A stretch of 54,465 nt of DNA from an uncultured Clostridia bacterium (lineage in GTDB: Bacteria; Bacillota; Clostridia; Oscillospirales; Oscillospiraceae): contig CAMKFK010000005.1 in assembly GCA_946411835.1 (NCBI GenBank), positions 1-54,465 of the forward strand, given 5' to 3'. This document shows, one piece after another, positions 1-9,419 of the stretch. Position numbers and translations under genes: made by a program. Within the stretch, counting starts at the first letter, position 1. The number at the start of each line of letters is the position of its first letter. The notes under the pieces were generated by a model. It worked only from the letters and a program-made list of their open reading frames with translations, did not search any database and was not told the DNA's origin.

Positions 1-71
1 ACAGTTTCTCTCTTGACCGCGTCTTTGCGCAAAAGTAAATGCTGTCGCCGTGGGGCGTTTGACGATATCCC

Positions 72-100
72 TTGCAACACGGCGAGCTTTCGGGTATAAT
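72..100 (+). promoter_or_regulatory. Sigma-A-type promoter for the SpoIID-domain gene
   Basis: TTGCAA at 72-77 and TATAAT at 95-100 are separated by 17 bases, a near-consensus vegetative promoter. A GGGAG ribosome binding site follows at about 110-114, ahead of the ATG at 124. It probably also drives queA and tgt, which follow with no gap. Confidence 0.7.
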
Positions 101-123
101 GTCGGAAAAGGGAGTGTGTTCCT

Positions 124-1764
124 ATGAAGAGATACGGAAGAACCATCCTGCTGAGCCTGCTGCTGTGCCTCTGGTGCGGCGTCGGCGTCCGTGCCATGGA
201 AAATGATATGCTCAAGGTCGGCATTCGATACGGCTCCGACGCCATGTTCTCCGCCAACCTGCAAAATTACGACGGCGCGGGGCGGGGCTACGCCTTTGGC
301 TACTTCAACAGCGCGCGTGCGTTCGTGCCGCTGGGCGCGGAGACGAAGGAAAACAAGGTCTCGATCACCATCGACAACCACGTTTTTATCTCCGGCTCGA
401 CCTACTACCAGAGCGCGGCGAGCTATTCGCAGTACATCGGCGCGTATCATTTGCAGCTTGACAGGACCTTCAACAGCTGCGAGGACGCGGCAAAGGCCGC
501 CGCGCGGTACGACGGAGGCTTCGTCGCCTATCTGACCGATCACTACGCCGTCCGCGTGGGACAGTGGCGCACGGCGGAGGGCGCGGCGCGCGCGCTGGAC
601 GAGTGGGCGGGGGAGGACGCGGCGTCCATTGTGTCGCCCAGCCGCACCGGCGTCATGGTCACGGTTTCGGGCACCGACCGCATTCTGTTCTACTTTGACT
701 GCGGCGGTCTGCGCTCGCTGGGCGTTATGCCGCAGAGCGTGTCCGGCGAAAAGCCCGTGACGTGGTTCCGGGGCTACCGCTACTACGGCGGCTTCGAGTA
801 CCAGCGCGTCACCGGCGGCAATATGAGCGTCGTCAACGTGGTGAACGTCGAGGACTACGTCAAGGGCAGCGTCGGCTGGGAGATCGGCAACGACAAGCCG
901 CTTGAGGCGATCAAGGCGCAGGCGGTCTGCGCGCGCACCTACGCCGCCATGCAGACGCGCCACCGTTCGCAGGGCTTTGACATCTGCACCACGGTGGACT
1001 GCCAGGTCTATCAGGGGCTTGCCTCCGCCAACGCGCTGACCGACCGCGCTGTGGACGAGACGGCGGGCGTCTATATGCTCTACAACGGCAAGTACGCCGA
1101 AGCGTACTACTACTCCTCCAACGGCGGCGCGACCGAGGACGCCAAAAACGTCTGGAACGAGGAGGTGGGCTACCTGCGCGGCAAGGCCGACCCCTACGAG
1201 GCGCGCGTCGCCTCGCGCATCGCCGGCTACAACTGGACGGTCAACTTTACCGGGAGCGAGCTGACGGAGAAGCTGCGCGCCAAGGGCGTCGACATCGGCG
1301 CGGTGCGCAACGTCTATGTCTCGGAGCTGACGCCCACGGGCAACGTCCTTGCGCTGACCTTCGTCGGCGCGAACGGCACAAAGACCGTCACGCGCGAGAG
1401 CTGCCGCACCCTGCTGGGGCTGCGCAGCATGCGCTACAGCGTTGCAAGCGACGCGGCGTCCTACTTCATCAACGGCGGCAAGACCGCGCTGACCGGCATC
1501 CGGGGACTGTTTACCATCTCCGGCAGCGGTACGGTCTCGGAGTACGACGGCGAAGCCGGGGAGGCATATATCCTCACGTCGAGCGGAACCGAAAAGCTGG
1601 AGCGCGACGCCAGGAGCGTCAGCGCCGATCGATTCACGTTTTCCGGCAGCGGCTGGGGCCACAATGTGGGGATGAGCCAGTGGGGCGCGACCGCGATGGC
1701 GGAGATGGGCCATGACTACCGCGAGATTCTGCAATTCTATTTTACGGGTGTAATGATCGAATGA
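124..1764 (+). CDS. SpoIID/LytB-domain secreted protein
   Basis: The 546-residue protein begins with a signal peptide (about residues 1-24, ending VRA). The SpoIID core lies around residues 235-350: a [16 protein letters not shown] segment with E253 at the place of the SpoIID catalytic glutamate, followed by [14 protein letters not shown]. The end has the typical [12 protein letters not shown] signature. SpoIID proteins are lytic transglycosylases that thin peptidoglycan during spore engulfment; related LytB-domain proteins have other wall roles. It is longer than classical SpoIID (about 340 residues) because of an extra 200-residue N-terminal region, so I call the domain family rather than spoIID itself. 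Its last four bases overlap the start of queA (ATGA), which implies coupled translation. Confidence 0.88.
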   Translation: MKRYGRTILLSLLLCLWCGVGVRAMENDMLKVGIRYGSDAMFSANLQNYDGAGRGYAFGYFNSARAFVPLGAETKENKVSITIDNHVFISGSTYYQSAASYSQYIGAYHLQLDRTFNSCEDAAKAAARYDGGFVAYLTDHYAVRVGQWRTAEGAARALDEWAGEDAASIVSPSRTGVMVTVSGTDRILFYFDCGGLRSLGVMPQSVSGEKPVTWFRGYRYYGGFEYQRVTGGNMSVVNVVNVEDYVKGSVGWEIGNDKPLEAIKAQAVCARTYAAMQTRHRSQGFDICTTVDCQVYQGLASANALTDRAVDETAGVYMLYNGKYAEAYYYSSNGGATEDAKNVWNEEVGYLRGKADPYEARVASRIAGYNWTVNFTGSELTEKLRAKGVDIGAVRNVYVSELTPTGNVLALTFVGANGTKTVTRESCRTLLGLRSMRYSVASDAASYFINGGKTALTGIRGLFTISGSGTVSEYDGEAGEAYILTSSGTEKLERDARSVSADRFTFSGSGWGHNVGMSQWGATAMAEMGHDYREILQFYFTGVMIE

Positions 1765-2786
1765 AAACCAGTGATTTTGACTATACCTTACCGCCTGAGC
1801 TGATCGCGCAGACGCCGACCGACCGGCGCGACGCCTCGCGCCTCCTCTGCCTCGACCGAGAGACGGGTGCGTTCTCCCACCATCATTTTTACGATCTGCC
1901 GGGCTTCCTGCGTCCGGGCGACTGCCTGATCCTCAACAACTCCCGCGTCCTGCCCGCGCGTCTGCTGGGTCAGCGTCTGCCGGGCGGCGGCGCCTGCGAG
2001 GTGCTGCTGCTCATCGACCGGGGTGACGGTATGTGGGAGTGTATCGTCCGCCCCGGCAAGCGCCTGCGCGCCGGGGCGCGTCTCAGCTTTGGAGACGGAG
2101 AGCTGACCGCCGAGGTGTGCGAGGTCCTGCCCGACGGCAACCGCCTTGTGCGTTTTTTCTGCGAGGGTATCTTTCTCGAAACGCTCGAACGTCTGGGCAA
2201 GATGCCGCTGCCGCCCTACATCAAGGCGGAGCTGCAAGACCGCGAGCGCTACCAGACCGTCTATTCCAGGGTGAACGGCAGCGCCGCCGCGCCCACGGCG
2301 GGGCTGCATTTCACGCCGGAGCTGCTGACGCGCGTCACCGCCGGGGGAGTGAGGCTGGGCTATGTGACGCTTCACGTTGGGCTGGGCACCTTCCGCCCGG
2401 TCAAGGAGGACGAGATCGAGGCGCACGAGATGCACAGCGAATACTGCACCGTCCCGGCGGAGACGGCGGCGCTCATCAACGAGACCAAGGCGAACGGAGG
2501 GCGCGTCGTCTGCGTCGGCACGACCTCCTGCCGGACGCTGGAAAGCTGGGCGGGGGAGGATGGCACAATGCGGCCGTGCGCCGGCTGGACGAACATCTAC
2601 ATCTACCCCGGCTACCGCTTCAAGGTCATGGACGCGCTCATCACGAACTTCCACCTGCCGAAGTCCACGCTGCTGATGCTTGTCTCCGCCTTCGCGGGAC
2701 GTGAAAACGTACTCCGCGCCTACGAGGAGGCGGTCCGAGAGCGCTACCGCTTCTTCAGCTTCGGGGACGCGATGCTTATTTTATGA
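1761..2786 (+). CDS. queA: S-adenosylmethionine:tRNA ribosyltransferase-isomerase
   Basis: The 341-residue protein is the usual length for QueA, which transfers and isomerises the ribosyl part of SAM onto preQ1 in tRNA to give epoxyqueuosine. Family landmarks include the N-terminal [25 protein letters not shown] at about residues 58-68, [14 protein letters not shown] near residue 177, and [12 protein letters not shown] followed by [19 protein letters not shown] near the C terminus. The ATG overlaps the upstream stop codon, and tgt follows after 8 bases. The pair performs consecutive steps of the same tRNA modification, which supports an operon. Confidence 0.97.
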   Translation: MKTSDFDYTLPPELIAQTPTDRRDASRLLCLDRETGAFSHHHFYDLPGFLRPGDCLILNNSRVLPARLLGQRLPGGGACEVLLLIDRGDGMWECIVRPGKRLRAGARLSFGDGELTAEVCEVLPDGNRLVRFFCEGIFLETLERLGKMPLPPYIKAELQDRERYQTVYSRVNGSAAAPTAGLHFTPELLTRVTAGGVRLGYVTLHVGLGTFRPVKEDEIEAHEMHSEYCTVPAETAALINETKANGGRVVCVGTTSCRTLESWAGEDGTMRPCAGWTNIYIYPGYRFKVMDALITNFHLPKSTLLMLVSAFAGRENVLRAYEEAVRERYRFFSFGDAMLIL

Positions 2787-2794
2787 GGTGAACC

Positions 2795-3931
2795 ATGTTC
2801 CAAGTTATCAAAACCGAAGGCAGGGCGCGGCGGGGGCGGTTTCGCTGCGCGCACGGCGGCGAGGTGCAGACGCCGGTGTTCATGAACGTCGGTACGCAGG
2901 CGGCGATCAAGGGCGGGCTGTCCGCGCTCGACCTGCATGGAATCGGTACGCAGATCGAGCTGTCGAACACCTACCACCTCCACCTGCGCCCCGGCGACGA
3001 CGTGGTGCGCGCGCTGGGCGGGCTGCACAAATTCATGCGTTGGGACGGTCCGATCCTTACGGACAGCGGCGGCTTTCAGGTCTTCTCGCTCGCCGGGCTG
3101 CGCAAGATCAGGGAGGAGGGCGTGACCTTCGCCTCTCACCTCGACGGGCGGCGCATCTTCATGGGGCCTGAGGAGAGTATGCGCATTCAGTCCAATCTGG
3201 GCAGCGACGTTGCGATGGCGTTCGACGAGTGTGTGGAGAACCCCGCGCCCTACGACTATGCCAAGGCGTCCTGCGAGCGTACGGCGCGCTGGCTGGCGCG
3301 CTGCAAGACGGAGCATGACCGCCTAAACGCCCTGCCGGATACGGTGAATCCGGGGCAGATGCTCTTCGGCATCAATCAGGGCGCGACCTATCCCGACCTC
3401 CGCATCTGGCATATGCGGCAAATCAGCCAGCTCGACTGTGACGGTTACGCCATCGGCGGGCTCGCCGTGGGCGAGCCGACGCAGGTGATGTACGATATCA
3501 TCGACGCCGTGGAGCCGTACATGCCTGCGGACAAGCCGCGCTACCTGATGGGCGTCGGCACGCCGTCAAACATCATCGAGGGCGTGGCGCGGGGCGTGGA
3601 TTTCTTTGACTGCGTCATGCCCGCGCGCAACGCGCGGCACGGGAAGCTGTTCACATGGTCGGGCACGATCAACATCAAAAACGAGCGCTACAAGCTCGAC
3701 GACAGCCCCATCGACGACGAATGTGACTGCCCCGTCTGCCGCAATTTCTCGCTTGCCTATCTCCGCCACCTCTTCAAGGCGGAGGAGACGCTGGCGCTGC
3801 GGCTCGCGGTAATGCACAACCTCTATTTTTACAACCGGCTGACCGAGCGCATCCGCGACGCGCTGGACAGCGGCGCGTTCGCCGCCTTCCGCGCGCGCTA
3901 CAGCGGCGTTCTCGACGAACGCAAAAAATAG
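2795..3931 (+). CDS. tgt: tRNA-guanine transglycosylase
   Basis: The 378-residue enzyme exchanges guanine-34 of GUN-anticodon tRNAs for preQ1. The substrate-binding aspartate is D90 in ILTDSGGFQVF. The nucleophile region is VDFFDCVMPARNARHG around residues 268-283. The zinc site is CDCPVC plus a distant HN near residues 310-345. GAGGTGA sits 5 bases before the ATG. It is the last gene of the SpoIID-queA-tgt unit; yajC has its own promoter beginning only 4 bases after the tgt stop. Confidence 0.97.
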   Translation: MFQVIKTEGRARRGRFRCAHGGEVQTPVFMNVGTQAAIKGGLSALDLHGIGTQIELSNTYHLHLRPGDDVVRALGGLHKFMRWDGPILTDSGGFQVFSLAGLRKIREEGVTFASHLDGRRIFMGPEESMRIQSNLGSDVAMAFDECVENPAPYDYAKASCERTARWLARCKTEHDRLNALPDTVNPGQMLFGINQGATYPDLRIWHMRQISQLDCDGYAIGGLAVGEPTQVMYDIIDAVEPYMPADKPRYLMGVGTPSNIIEGVARGVDFFDCVMPARNARHGKLFTWSGTINIKNERYKLDDSPIDDECDCPVCRNFSLAYLRHLFKAEETLALRLAVMHNLYFYNRLTERIRDALDSGAFAAFRARYSGVLDERKK

Positions 3932-3934
3932 GTC

Positions 3935-3963
3935 TTGCGAAATAGGAAAGCATTCGCTATAAT
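3935..3963 (+). promoter_or_regulatory. Promoter for yajC
   Basis: TTGCGA at 3935-3940, a 17-base spacer, then TATAAT at 3958-3963. The gene start is at 4000, preceded by GAAAGGA. Confidence 0.7.
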
Positions 3964-3999
3964 ACCACTTGACTTATTTGAGAAAGGAACTACAGCACC

Positions 4000-4368
4000 A
4001 TGGATTTCAGCCAGTTGATTATGATCGTTGCGATGATCGCCGTTTTCTACTTCATGCTCATCCGCCCCGAAAACAATCGCAAGAAGAAGGCGGAGGAAAT
4101 GCGCAACAGCATCAGGAAGGGCGAGCACATTACCACCATCGGCGGAATGAAGGGCCGCGTCGTGCTTGTCACGGACGATACCGTCGTTTTTGAGACCGGC
4201 GAGGATCGCGTCCGCATTGAGATTGCCAAGTGGGGCGTCCAGTCCACCGAGACTATCGAGGCGGCGCAGGCGGCGGGTCGTCAGAAGAGCGGCGGCCTGT
4301 TCGGCAAGAAGTCCGCCTCCGCCGAGGATTCCGCCGAGGAGCTTCCCGACAGCGCTGACGACAAATAA
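4000..4368 (+). CDS. yajC: Preprotein translocase accessory subunit YajC
   Basis: The 122-residue protein has one N-terminal membrane helix (about residues 4-22) ending in the family signature FYFMLIRPENNRKKKAEE. The conserved IRKGEHITTIGGMKGRVV segment and a charged cytoplasmic tail follow. YajC associates with SecDF and the Sec translocon. The tgt-yajC order is widely conserved in bacteria. A strong terminator lies 16 bases after the stop. Confidence 0.95.
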   Translation: MDFSQLIMIVAMIAVFYFMLIRPENNRKKKAEEMRNSIRKGEHITTIGGMKGRVVLVTDDTVVFETGEDRVRIEIAKWGVQSTETIEAAQAAGRQKSGGLFGKKSASAEDSAEELPDSADDK

Positions 4369-4383
4369 CAATACTCAATACGG

Positions 4384-4414
4384 AAGAACGACCGCGCGCG
4401 GTCGTTCTTTTTTT
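4384..4414 (+). terminator. Rho-independent terminator after yajC
   Basis: A perfect stem made of GAACGACCGCG and CGCGGTCGTTC (4386-4407), folding on itself, is followed by seven T residues (4408-4414). Confidence 0.9.
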
Positions 4415-4464
4415 GCCCTCCCCTCCATATGCTGTGATGTGCATCATGGAGGGGAGGCTTTTTT

Positions 4465-4863
4465 GTGAAGCAGACAGAGCGGGTGAACGGGCGCCGCGTC
4501 GCGCTGGGAACGGTGGCGTCGCTGGCGTGTTATCTTGCCTTTTTGGCAGTATCGGCGCTGCTGATCCAGCGCGGCAGGGTAGGGGAGGAGCACGCGGCGG
4601 TCTGCGTGGCGGTCTGCGCCGCGCTGGCGTCGTTTGTGGGCGCAAAGCTCGCCGCGTGGGGGTCGCAGCGTCCGCTGCCCGGCGCGGCGGTCTGCGTGGG
4701 CGCGGCGTTTGCCGCCGTCGCGCTGCTGGGCTTTCTGTTCAACAACACCCTGGATTGGCGGCGAATGCTGTGCGTCGCTGCCGCGATGGCGGCGGGCGGC
4801 GTCTGCGCGCTTCTGCGCGGCGGCAAGCGGACGAAGAAACGCGCGCGCCGTCCGCGCAGATGA
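4465..4863 (+). CDS. TIGR04086-type small membrane protein
   Basis: The 132-residue protein has four predicted membrane helices (about residues 14-33, 42-60, 70-89 and 96-113) and a very basic tail rich in K and R. Its size, topology and position directly after yajC match the TIGR04086 family of Firmicutes membrane proteins, whose function is unknown. The start is GTG at 4465, chosen because GGAGGGGAGG ends 8 bases upstream and no ATG fits. It lies beyond the yajC terminator, so it may depend on readthrough or an unseen promoter. Confidence 0.7.
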   Translation: MKQTERVNGRRVALGTVASLACYLAFLAVSALLIQRGRVGEEHAAVCVAVCAALASFVGAKLAAWGSQRPLPGAAVCVGAAFAAVALLGFLFNNTLDWRRMLCVAAAMAAGGVCALLRGGKRTKKRARRPRR

Positions 4864-5379
4864 GCGCGGCGCGCCGACGCGGGTGACATAATCCAATTTT
4901 CCCATAAAATGCGACATCTTTACGGCATATGTTCCGTCAAGCGCCGTTGCCGTCCCTGGCGGGCGACAGCCCGGTAAGCGTCCTCCGCCTCGCCTGACGA
5001 AACATCCGCTCGCAAATCTTCGCCGGGTTTTCATGGGAGGAAAGAAAGAGCGCAAAAACGCATCTTTGCAAGTTGCACAAACTTTTCGGGAAAACCGGCA
5101 AATCGACAAACACAACCGTCGGAGCGGCGTTCGGCGTGGGATTCCAAAATGTAGCCGACGATCGGTTTCGGCATACCACATCTTGTTTGCCGGACGGCGG
5201 CAAAGCGTCCGGTTTATATAGTTGACATAACGCAGTAGACATAACATTTTAACATAATTGACGAAAATCAGGAAAATGGGCAATTTCGCTTGCGAAAAAA
5301 TTGCAAAAGTTCTATGATAAGCAAGAACGGTTTGCGTGTGCGGCGATTTGACCCGACGCTCAGAGAGGTGGATCGGGAC
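4864..5379 (+). other. 515-base gene-poor interval
   Basis: No convincing coding region on either strand. It contains a small hairpin with CGGGC and GCCCG arms (4960-4973) and a stronger CCGGACG/CGTCCGG hairpin at 5190-5212. It then becomes AT-rich (5213-5300), with an isolated TTGACA at 5222 that lacks a well-placed -10. The AT-rich part is the most likely place for the spoIIM-xerD promoter. Confidence 0.4.
5190..5220 (+). terminator. Weak hairpin, possible terminator
   Basis: CCGGACG (5190-5196) pairs with CGTCCGG (5206-5212) across a 9-base loop and is followed by TTTATATA. It would suit the end of the TIGR04086 transcript, but it is 327 bases downstream and the T tract is interrupted. 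Confidence 0.35.
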
Positions 5380-5982
5380 ATGACCCCTGTGGCCAGGACG
5401 CGAAAACCGCGCCATGTGACGGCGGACGCCGGAACGCTGTGCGCGCTGATGTTGGCGCTTTTTTTATTGCTTGGGATTCTGGCGGGACGTGCCGAGTCTG
5501 CGCGCTGCGCTGTCGACGACGATGCGCTGCGCGTTTATCTTGACGCTGCGATCTGTCGCTCGGGCGACGACCTGACGGTGGAGACGGCGGCGCGGACGCT
5601 CTGGTGCTACGTGCGCGGGAGCCTGTGCGCGTTTCTGCTGGGCTTCTCGTCGGCGGGCGTTGTGGGGTTGCCGCTGCTGCTGGCGGCGCAGGGCTTTGTC
5701 CTCACGTTTTCGTTGTGCTCCTTCGCGTCTGCGCTGGGTCGCGGCGGTTTCCTGCTGTGCGTGGCGTTGTTCGGCCTGCGGCTTGCGTTTGTGCTGCCCT
5801 GCACGTTTTTGCTCGGCACTGCGGCAATGGAGCGCTCGTGGGCGCTTTGGTCGCTTGTCGGCGGGCGGCGCGTGCAGCTGCCCGCGCTTTGGTTCCGCTT
5901 CTGCGTGTGCGGCGCGGCGCTGCTGCTCGGCTGCGCGCTGGAGCTCTGGCTTGTGCCGCTGCTGCTTGCCGCAGCGGTTTGA
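5380..5982 (+). CDS. spoIIM: SpoIIM-like sporulation membrane protein
   Basis: The 200-residue protein has about five hydrophobic segments. Between them is the glycine-rich pattern LLGFSSAGVVGLPLLLAAQG typical of the SpoIIM (DUF95) family, a partner of SpoIID and SpoIIP in engulfment. Position supports this: in many Firmicutes spoIIM precedes xerD, which follows here after 25 bases. I chose ATG 5380 because AGAGGTGG lies 8 bases upstream; an in-frame ATG at 5290 would add 30 residues without a visible ribosome binding site. Sequence divergence is high, so the name rests on topology plus context. Confidence 0.7.
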   Translation: MTPVARTRKPRHVTADAGTLCALMLALFLLLGILAGRAESARCAVDDDALRVYLDAAICRSGDDLTVETAARTLWCYVRGSLCAFLLGFSSAGVVGLPLLLAAQGFVLTFSLCSFASALGRGGFLLCVALFGLRLAFVLPCTFLLGTAAMERSWALWSLVGGRRVQLPALWFRFCVCGAALLLGCALELWLVPLLLAAAV

Positions 5983-6007
5983 CTTACCGGTAGAGGAGGG
6001 TGTCGGT

Positions 6008-6892
6008 TTGGACGAGAATCTGGAAAGCTATCAGTCCTATCTGGAGGATGAGAAGCACGCCTCTCAGAATACCCTCAGCTCCTATATGCGCGACCTTAGC
6101 CAGTTTGCCGCGTGGCTGGCGGAGCGCTGTCCCGGCGACCTCTGCGCCGTGAAGCAGGACACGGTGGAGGAATATGTGACGTGGCTGGGCGCGCGGGGCA
6201 AGTCCGCCGCCACCATCACCCGCTCCATCGCGTCGATCAAGTCCTTTTATCTCTTTTTGCAGGGGCGGGGCAAGGTGACGGCGAACCCCGCCAAGGGCAT
6301 TGCCGCGCGCAAGGTGGAGCGCAAGTTCCCGGATATCCTGACCAGCCGGGAGGTGGAGCTGTTTCTGGAGCAGCCCCAATGCGTGGACGCCAAGGGCTTC
6401 CGCGACCACGCCATGCTCGAACTGCTCTACGCCACGGGCATCCGCGTTTCCGAGCTGATCTCCCTCGACGTGGGGGACGTGAGCCTGGGCGCGGGCTTCA
6501 TCCGCTGCACGGGCAAGGGCAGGGAGCGCATCATCCCGCTCTATCCCACCGCGATTCGGGCGTTGTCGGACTATATCAAGGATATCCGCCCGCAGATCAT
6601 CGCCGACCCGGAGGAGACGGCGCTGTTCGTCAACATGAGCGGCGAGCGCATGAGCCGTCAGGGCTTCTGGAAGCTGGTCAAGCACTACCAGGAGAGCGCG
6701 AACATCGACAAGGAGATCACGCCGCACACGCTGCGCCACTCCTTCGCCGTGCACCTGCTGGAAAACGGCGCCGACCTGCGCTCGATCCAGGAGATGCTGG
6801 GTCACGCGGACATTTCCTCCACCCAGATATACACCCACGTTGTCAAGCAACAGCTCAAGGACGTCTATCGTCGGGCGCATCCGAGAGCGTAA
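6008..6892 (+). CDS. xerD: Tyrosine recombinase XerD
   Basis: The 294-residue recombinase resolves chromosome dimers at dif together with XerC. It has the N-terminal SAM-like core-binding domain (residues 1-85) and the catalytic domain with the arginine in GIRVSELI. The HTLRHSFAVHLLENG box and the LGHADISSTQIYTHV segment with the nucleophilic tyrosine follow. The start is TTG at 6008, preceded by AGAGGAGGG; the open frame extends upstream only because it overlaps spoIIM in another frame. It lies outside the ICE and belongs to the chromosome, so it should not be read as the element's integrase. Confidence 0.93.
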   Translation: MDENLESYQSYLEDEKHASQNTLSSYMRDLSQFAAWLAERCPGDLCAVKQDTVEEYVTWLGARGKSAATITRSIASIKSFYLFLQGRGKVTANPAKGIAARKVERKFPDILTSREVELFLEQPQCVDAKGFRDHAMLELLYATGIRVSELISLDVGDVSLGAGFIRCTGKGRERIIPLYPTAIRALSDYIKDIRPQIIADPEETALFVNMSGERMSRQGFWKLVKHYQESANIDKEITPHTLRHSFAVHLLENGADLRSIQEMLGHADISSTQIYTHVVKQQLKDVYRRAHPRA

Positions 6893-6929
6893 AACGGCCG
6901 TTTCCGGGCGTGCGGAAACGGTCGTTTTT
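6892..6929 (+). terminator. Rho-independent terminator after xerD
   Basis: A 14-base arm from 6892 (AAACGGCCGTTTCC) pairs with 6914-6927 with one G-U wobble, across an 8-base loop, and ends in a T tract. It separates the spoIIM-xerD unit from ruvCAB. Confidence 0.88.
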
Positions 6930-7001
6930 CTGGTGATTCACGCCGCCGACCGCTGTAAAACGAATCCACTCCGCAGGGTGGGGTCCGCCGAAAAGAATGC
7001 G

Positions 7002-7030
7002 TTGCGTTTTGTGCGGGAATCTGATACAAT
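7002..7030 (+). promoter_or_regulatory. Promoter for ruvCAB
   Basis: TTGCGT (7002-7007), a 17-base spacer and TACAAT (7025-7030). The TTG start of ruvC is 31 bases further on. No LexA-type box was recognised by eye. Confidence 0.65.
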
Positions 7031-7061
7031 AGTTTGAAAATGCAGCGCGGGGGGTGAGGGC

Positions 7062-7574
7062 TTGCGCATCTTGGGCATTGATCCGGGGGTCGCCACGGTA
7101 GGCTTCGGGCTGATCGAGGCGGAGCGCGCGCAGGCGCGGATGCTGCAATACGGCGCCATCACCACCGAGGCGGGGCTGCCGCTCTCGGCGCGGCTGCTGC
7201 AAATCGGACGCGACATGGAGGAGCTGATTGACCGGTGCCGCCCGGAGGTCATCGCCGTGGAGGAGTTGTTTTTCAACACCAACATCACCACGGGCATCTC
7301 CGTTGCCCATGGACGCGGCGTCATCCTCTACACCGCCGAGAAGCGCGGCGTGCCGCTGTTTGAGTACACGCCCTCGCAGGTCAAGCAGGCGGTCGTTGGC
7401 TACGGAAAGGCGGAAAAACGGCAGGTTATGGACATGACCCGGCGACTGCTCCGGCTCAGGAGCGTCCCGCGGCCCGACGACGCGGCGGACGCGCTGGCGC
7501 TGGCGCTGTGCCACGCGAGAAGCGTGACCTCGCTCTTGCAGCGCGCGAACCTCGCGGCAAAACAAACGATCTAG
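7062..7574 (+). CDS. ruvC: Holliday junction resolvase RuvC
   Basis: The 170-residue endonuclease cuts Holliday junctions held by RuvAB. It begins with MRILGIDPGVATVGFG, carrying the first catalytic aspartate (D7). EELFFNTNITTGISVAHGRG holds the glutamate near residue 67, and the PDDAADALALALCHA helix near the end holds the last acidic pair. The start is TTG at 7062, directly after a GGGGGTGAGGG ribosome binding site. It is the first gene of ruvC-ruvA-ruvB, with ruvA 10 bases downstream. Confidence 0.96.
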   Translation: MRILGIDPGVATVGFGLIEAERAQARMLQYGAITTEAGLPLSARLLQIGRDMEELIDRCRPEVIAVEELFFNTNITTGISVAHGRGVILYTAEKRGVPLFEYTPSQVKQAVVGYGKAEKRQVMDMTRRLLRLRSVPRPDDAADALALALCHARSVTSLLQRANLAAKQTI

Positions 7575-7584
7575 GAGCGTTGCC

Positions 7585-8181
7585 ATGTTTTACTATCTGG
7601 ACGGCGTCGTCGCGCATATGGAGCCCTACCTCGCGGTCATCGACTGCGGCGGCGTGGGCTACGCCTGCAAGACGACCAACACCACCCTGGGACAATTGCA
7701 AAAAGGCAAGAACGCCCGGCTCTACACCCACCTGAACGTCGCCGAGGGCGTGTTTGATCTCTACGGCTTTGCCACCCAGGGCGAGCTGGGCTCGTTCCGC
7801 CAGCTCATCAACGTCTCCGGCGTGGGGCCGAAGGCGGCGCTGGCGCTTTTGTCCTCCGTCTCGCCGGAGGGGCTGGCGATGGCGGTCGTCACCGGGGACG
7901 AGAAGACGCTGACCCGGGCGCCGGGCGTGGGCAAGAAGATCGCTCAGCGCATCATTCTGGAGCTGAAGGACAAGCTGGACAAGGAGCAGCAGTCGGGCGC
8001 GTTTATGCCGAGCGCCGTCCCGGCCTCCGCAGGAGGCGGCAAGGCGCTGGAGGCGGCGCAGGCGCTGGCGGTACTGGGCTACGCGCAGTCGGATATCTCG
8101 GCGGCGCTGAAGGGGCTGGACGTGGAAGCGCTGACGCTGGAGGAGCTGGTTCGTCAGGCGCTTCGGCGCATGGTCAAGTGA
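7585..8181 (+). CDS. ruvA: Holliday junction branch migration protein RuvA
   Basis: The 198-residue protein binds four-way junctions and loads RuvB. It shows the N-terminal OB-fold (residues 1-62). Two helix-hairpin-helix motifs follow, around LINVSGVGPKAALALLS and LTRAPGVGKKIAQRIILELKDKL. After a flexible linker comes the RuvB-contacting C-terminal domain. AGGAGC precedes the ATG. Confidence 0.96.
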   Translation: MFYYLDGVVAHMEPYLAVIDCGGVGYACKTTNTTLGQLQKGKNARLYTHLNVAEGVFDLYGFATQGELGSFRQLINVSGVGPKAALALLSSVSPEGLAMAVVTGDEKTLTRAPGVGKKIAQRIILELKDKLDKEQQSGAFMPSAVPASAGGGKALEAAQALAVLGYAQSDISAALKGLDVEALTLEELVRQALRRMVK

Positions 8182-8198
8182 CGTGAGGGAGCGGACGC

Positions 8199-9254
8199 AT
8201 GAGCATTGATTTCGGAACCGACATCTACGAAGAGCCCATCGTTGCCAAGACCTTTCTGCAGGAGGATACGCAGGAGGGCTCGCTGCGCCCGAAGACGCTG
8301 CGCGAATATATCGGACAGGAGAAGGCAAAGGGCAACCTCGCCGTGTTCATTGAGGCGGCGCGGCGGCGCGGGGAATCCCTCGACCATGTCCTGCTGCACG
8401 GTCCCCCCGGACTGGGAAAGACCACGCTCGCGGGCATCATCGCGCAGGAGATGGGCGTCAACATCCGCATCACCTCCGGCCCCGCCATCGAGAAGGCGGG
8501 CGACCTTGCTGCGCTGCTGACGAACCTGAGCGAGAACGACATCCTTTTCGTCGATGAGATTCACCGCCTCAACCGCGCGGTGGAGGAGATCCTGTACCCC
8601 GCCATGGAGGATTACGCCATCGACATCATCATCGGGAAGGGACCCAGCGCCAACTCCATCCGGCTTGACCTGCCGCGCTTCACGCTCATCGGCGCGACTA
8701 CGCGCGCCGGACAGCTGTCCGCGCCCCTGCGCGACCGTTTCGGCGTCACGCTGCGCCTCGAGCTCTACACCCCCGAGGAGCTGTGCCTCATCGTCACGCG
8801 CTCGGCGTCGATCCTCGGCGTTGCCATCGAGCCGGACGGCGCCATGGAGATCGCGCGCCGCTCGCGCGGGACGCCGCGCATCGCCAACCGGATGCTGCGC
8901 CGCGTGCGCGACTTTGCGGAGGTGCGCGGCAACGGCGTCATCACCCGCGATGTCGCCGACGAGGCGCTGCGCGCGCTGGAGATCGATTTCCTCGGTCTTG
9001 ACCCCATCGACCGCCGGATGCTCGGCGCGATCATCGCCAACTACGGCGGCGGTCCTGTGGGGCTTGAGACGCTGGCGGCGACCATCGGGGAGGAGGCGGT
9101 CACGCTGGAGGATGTGTACGAGCCGTACCTGATGCAGCTTGGTTTTCTCACGCGCACGCCGCGCGGACGCTGCGTCACCCGCAAGGCGTATGAGCATCTG
9201 AATTTGTCACTTCCGCGCGAAATGTCTGAAAACGGCGAGCAATTGCACTTATAG
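8199..9254 (+). CDS. ruvB: Holliday junction branch migration helicase RuvB
   Basis: The 351-residue AAA+ motor drives branch migration. Walker A is [11 protein letters not shown] (about residues 69-79) and Walker B is [30 protein letters not shown] carries sensor I and the arginine finger, and sensor II and a winged helix follow. The last residues after AYEHLNL ([15 protein letters not shown]) are a variable tail. The gene ends only 30 bases before the proposed left edge of the ICE, and its reading frame looks undamaged by the insertion. Confidence 0.96.
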   Translation: MSIDFGTDIYEEPIVAKTFLQEDTQEGSLRPKTLREYIGQEKAKGNLAVFIEAARRRGESLDHVLLHGPPGLGKTTLAGIIAQEMGVNIRITSGPAIEKAGDLAALLTNLSENDILFVDEIHRLNRAVEEILYPAMEDYAIDIIIGKGPSANSIRLDLPRFTLIGATTRAGQLSAPLRDRFGVTLRLELYTPEELCLIVTRSASILGVAIEPDGAMEIARRSRGTPRIANRMLRRVRDFAEVRGNGVITRDVADEALRALEIDFLGLDPIDRRMLGAIIANYGGGPVGLETLAATIGEEAVTLEDVYEPYLMQLGFLTRTPRGRCVTRKAYEHLNLSLPREMSENGEQLHL

Positions 9255-9283
9255 CGGGTTTTGACTACTTGTTTTTTGCGCGA

Positions 9284-9298
9284 TTCTTTAAAAAAAAT
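9284..9298 (+). repeat. Left copy of the 15-bp flanking direct repeat
   Basis: TTCTTTAAAAAAAAT lies 30 bases after ruvB and is identical to 53338-53352. It is a candidate attachment site or target-site sequence. Confidence 0.6.
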
Positions 9299-9318
9299 GC
9301 TGAGACCCTAAAATAGGT

Positions 9319-9380
9319 GCAACACAAAGCATTATGTAACTACCCAGAGTAGCGTAGCTTTGTGCTGCGCTTATTTTTTT
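9319..9380 (+). terminator. Large hairpin terminator at the ICE left end
   Basis: GCAACACAAAGC (9319-9330) pairs imperfectly with GCTTTGTGCTGC (9357-9368), with an inner CTAC/GTAG hairpin, and is followed by TTATTTTTTT. It would stop transcripts leaving ruvB, insulating the element. The left arm contains TGCAACACAA, a 9-of-10 match to the repeats in front of the transposase gene. Confidence 0.65.
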
Positions 9381-9419
9381 GCATTTTTATCGAGTTTGTC
9401 GAGGTGGTGAGAAAGCAAA

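Noticed and set aside
4940-5010. A riboswitch (c-di-GMP type) in the 4864-5379 gap
   Set aside because: One small hairpin is present, but the conserved core sequences of known riboswitch classes are not.
5222-5250. TTGACA at 5222 as the spoIIM-xerD promoter
   Set aside because: No acceptable -10 box is found at 16-18 bases; the best candidate (CATTTT) is poor.
4444-5415. A 323-codon minus-strand frame spanning the gap before spoIIM
   Set aside because: It runs through the TIGR04086 gene in antisense, has an Arg/Pro-rich composition and no ribosome binding site or domain.
6008-6892. XerD as the integrase of the neighbouring ICE
   Set aside because: It is separated from the element by ruvCAB and a terminator, follows spoIIM as in other Firmicutes, and has all features of the housekeeping dimer-resolution enzyme.
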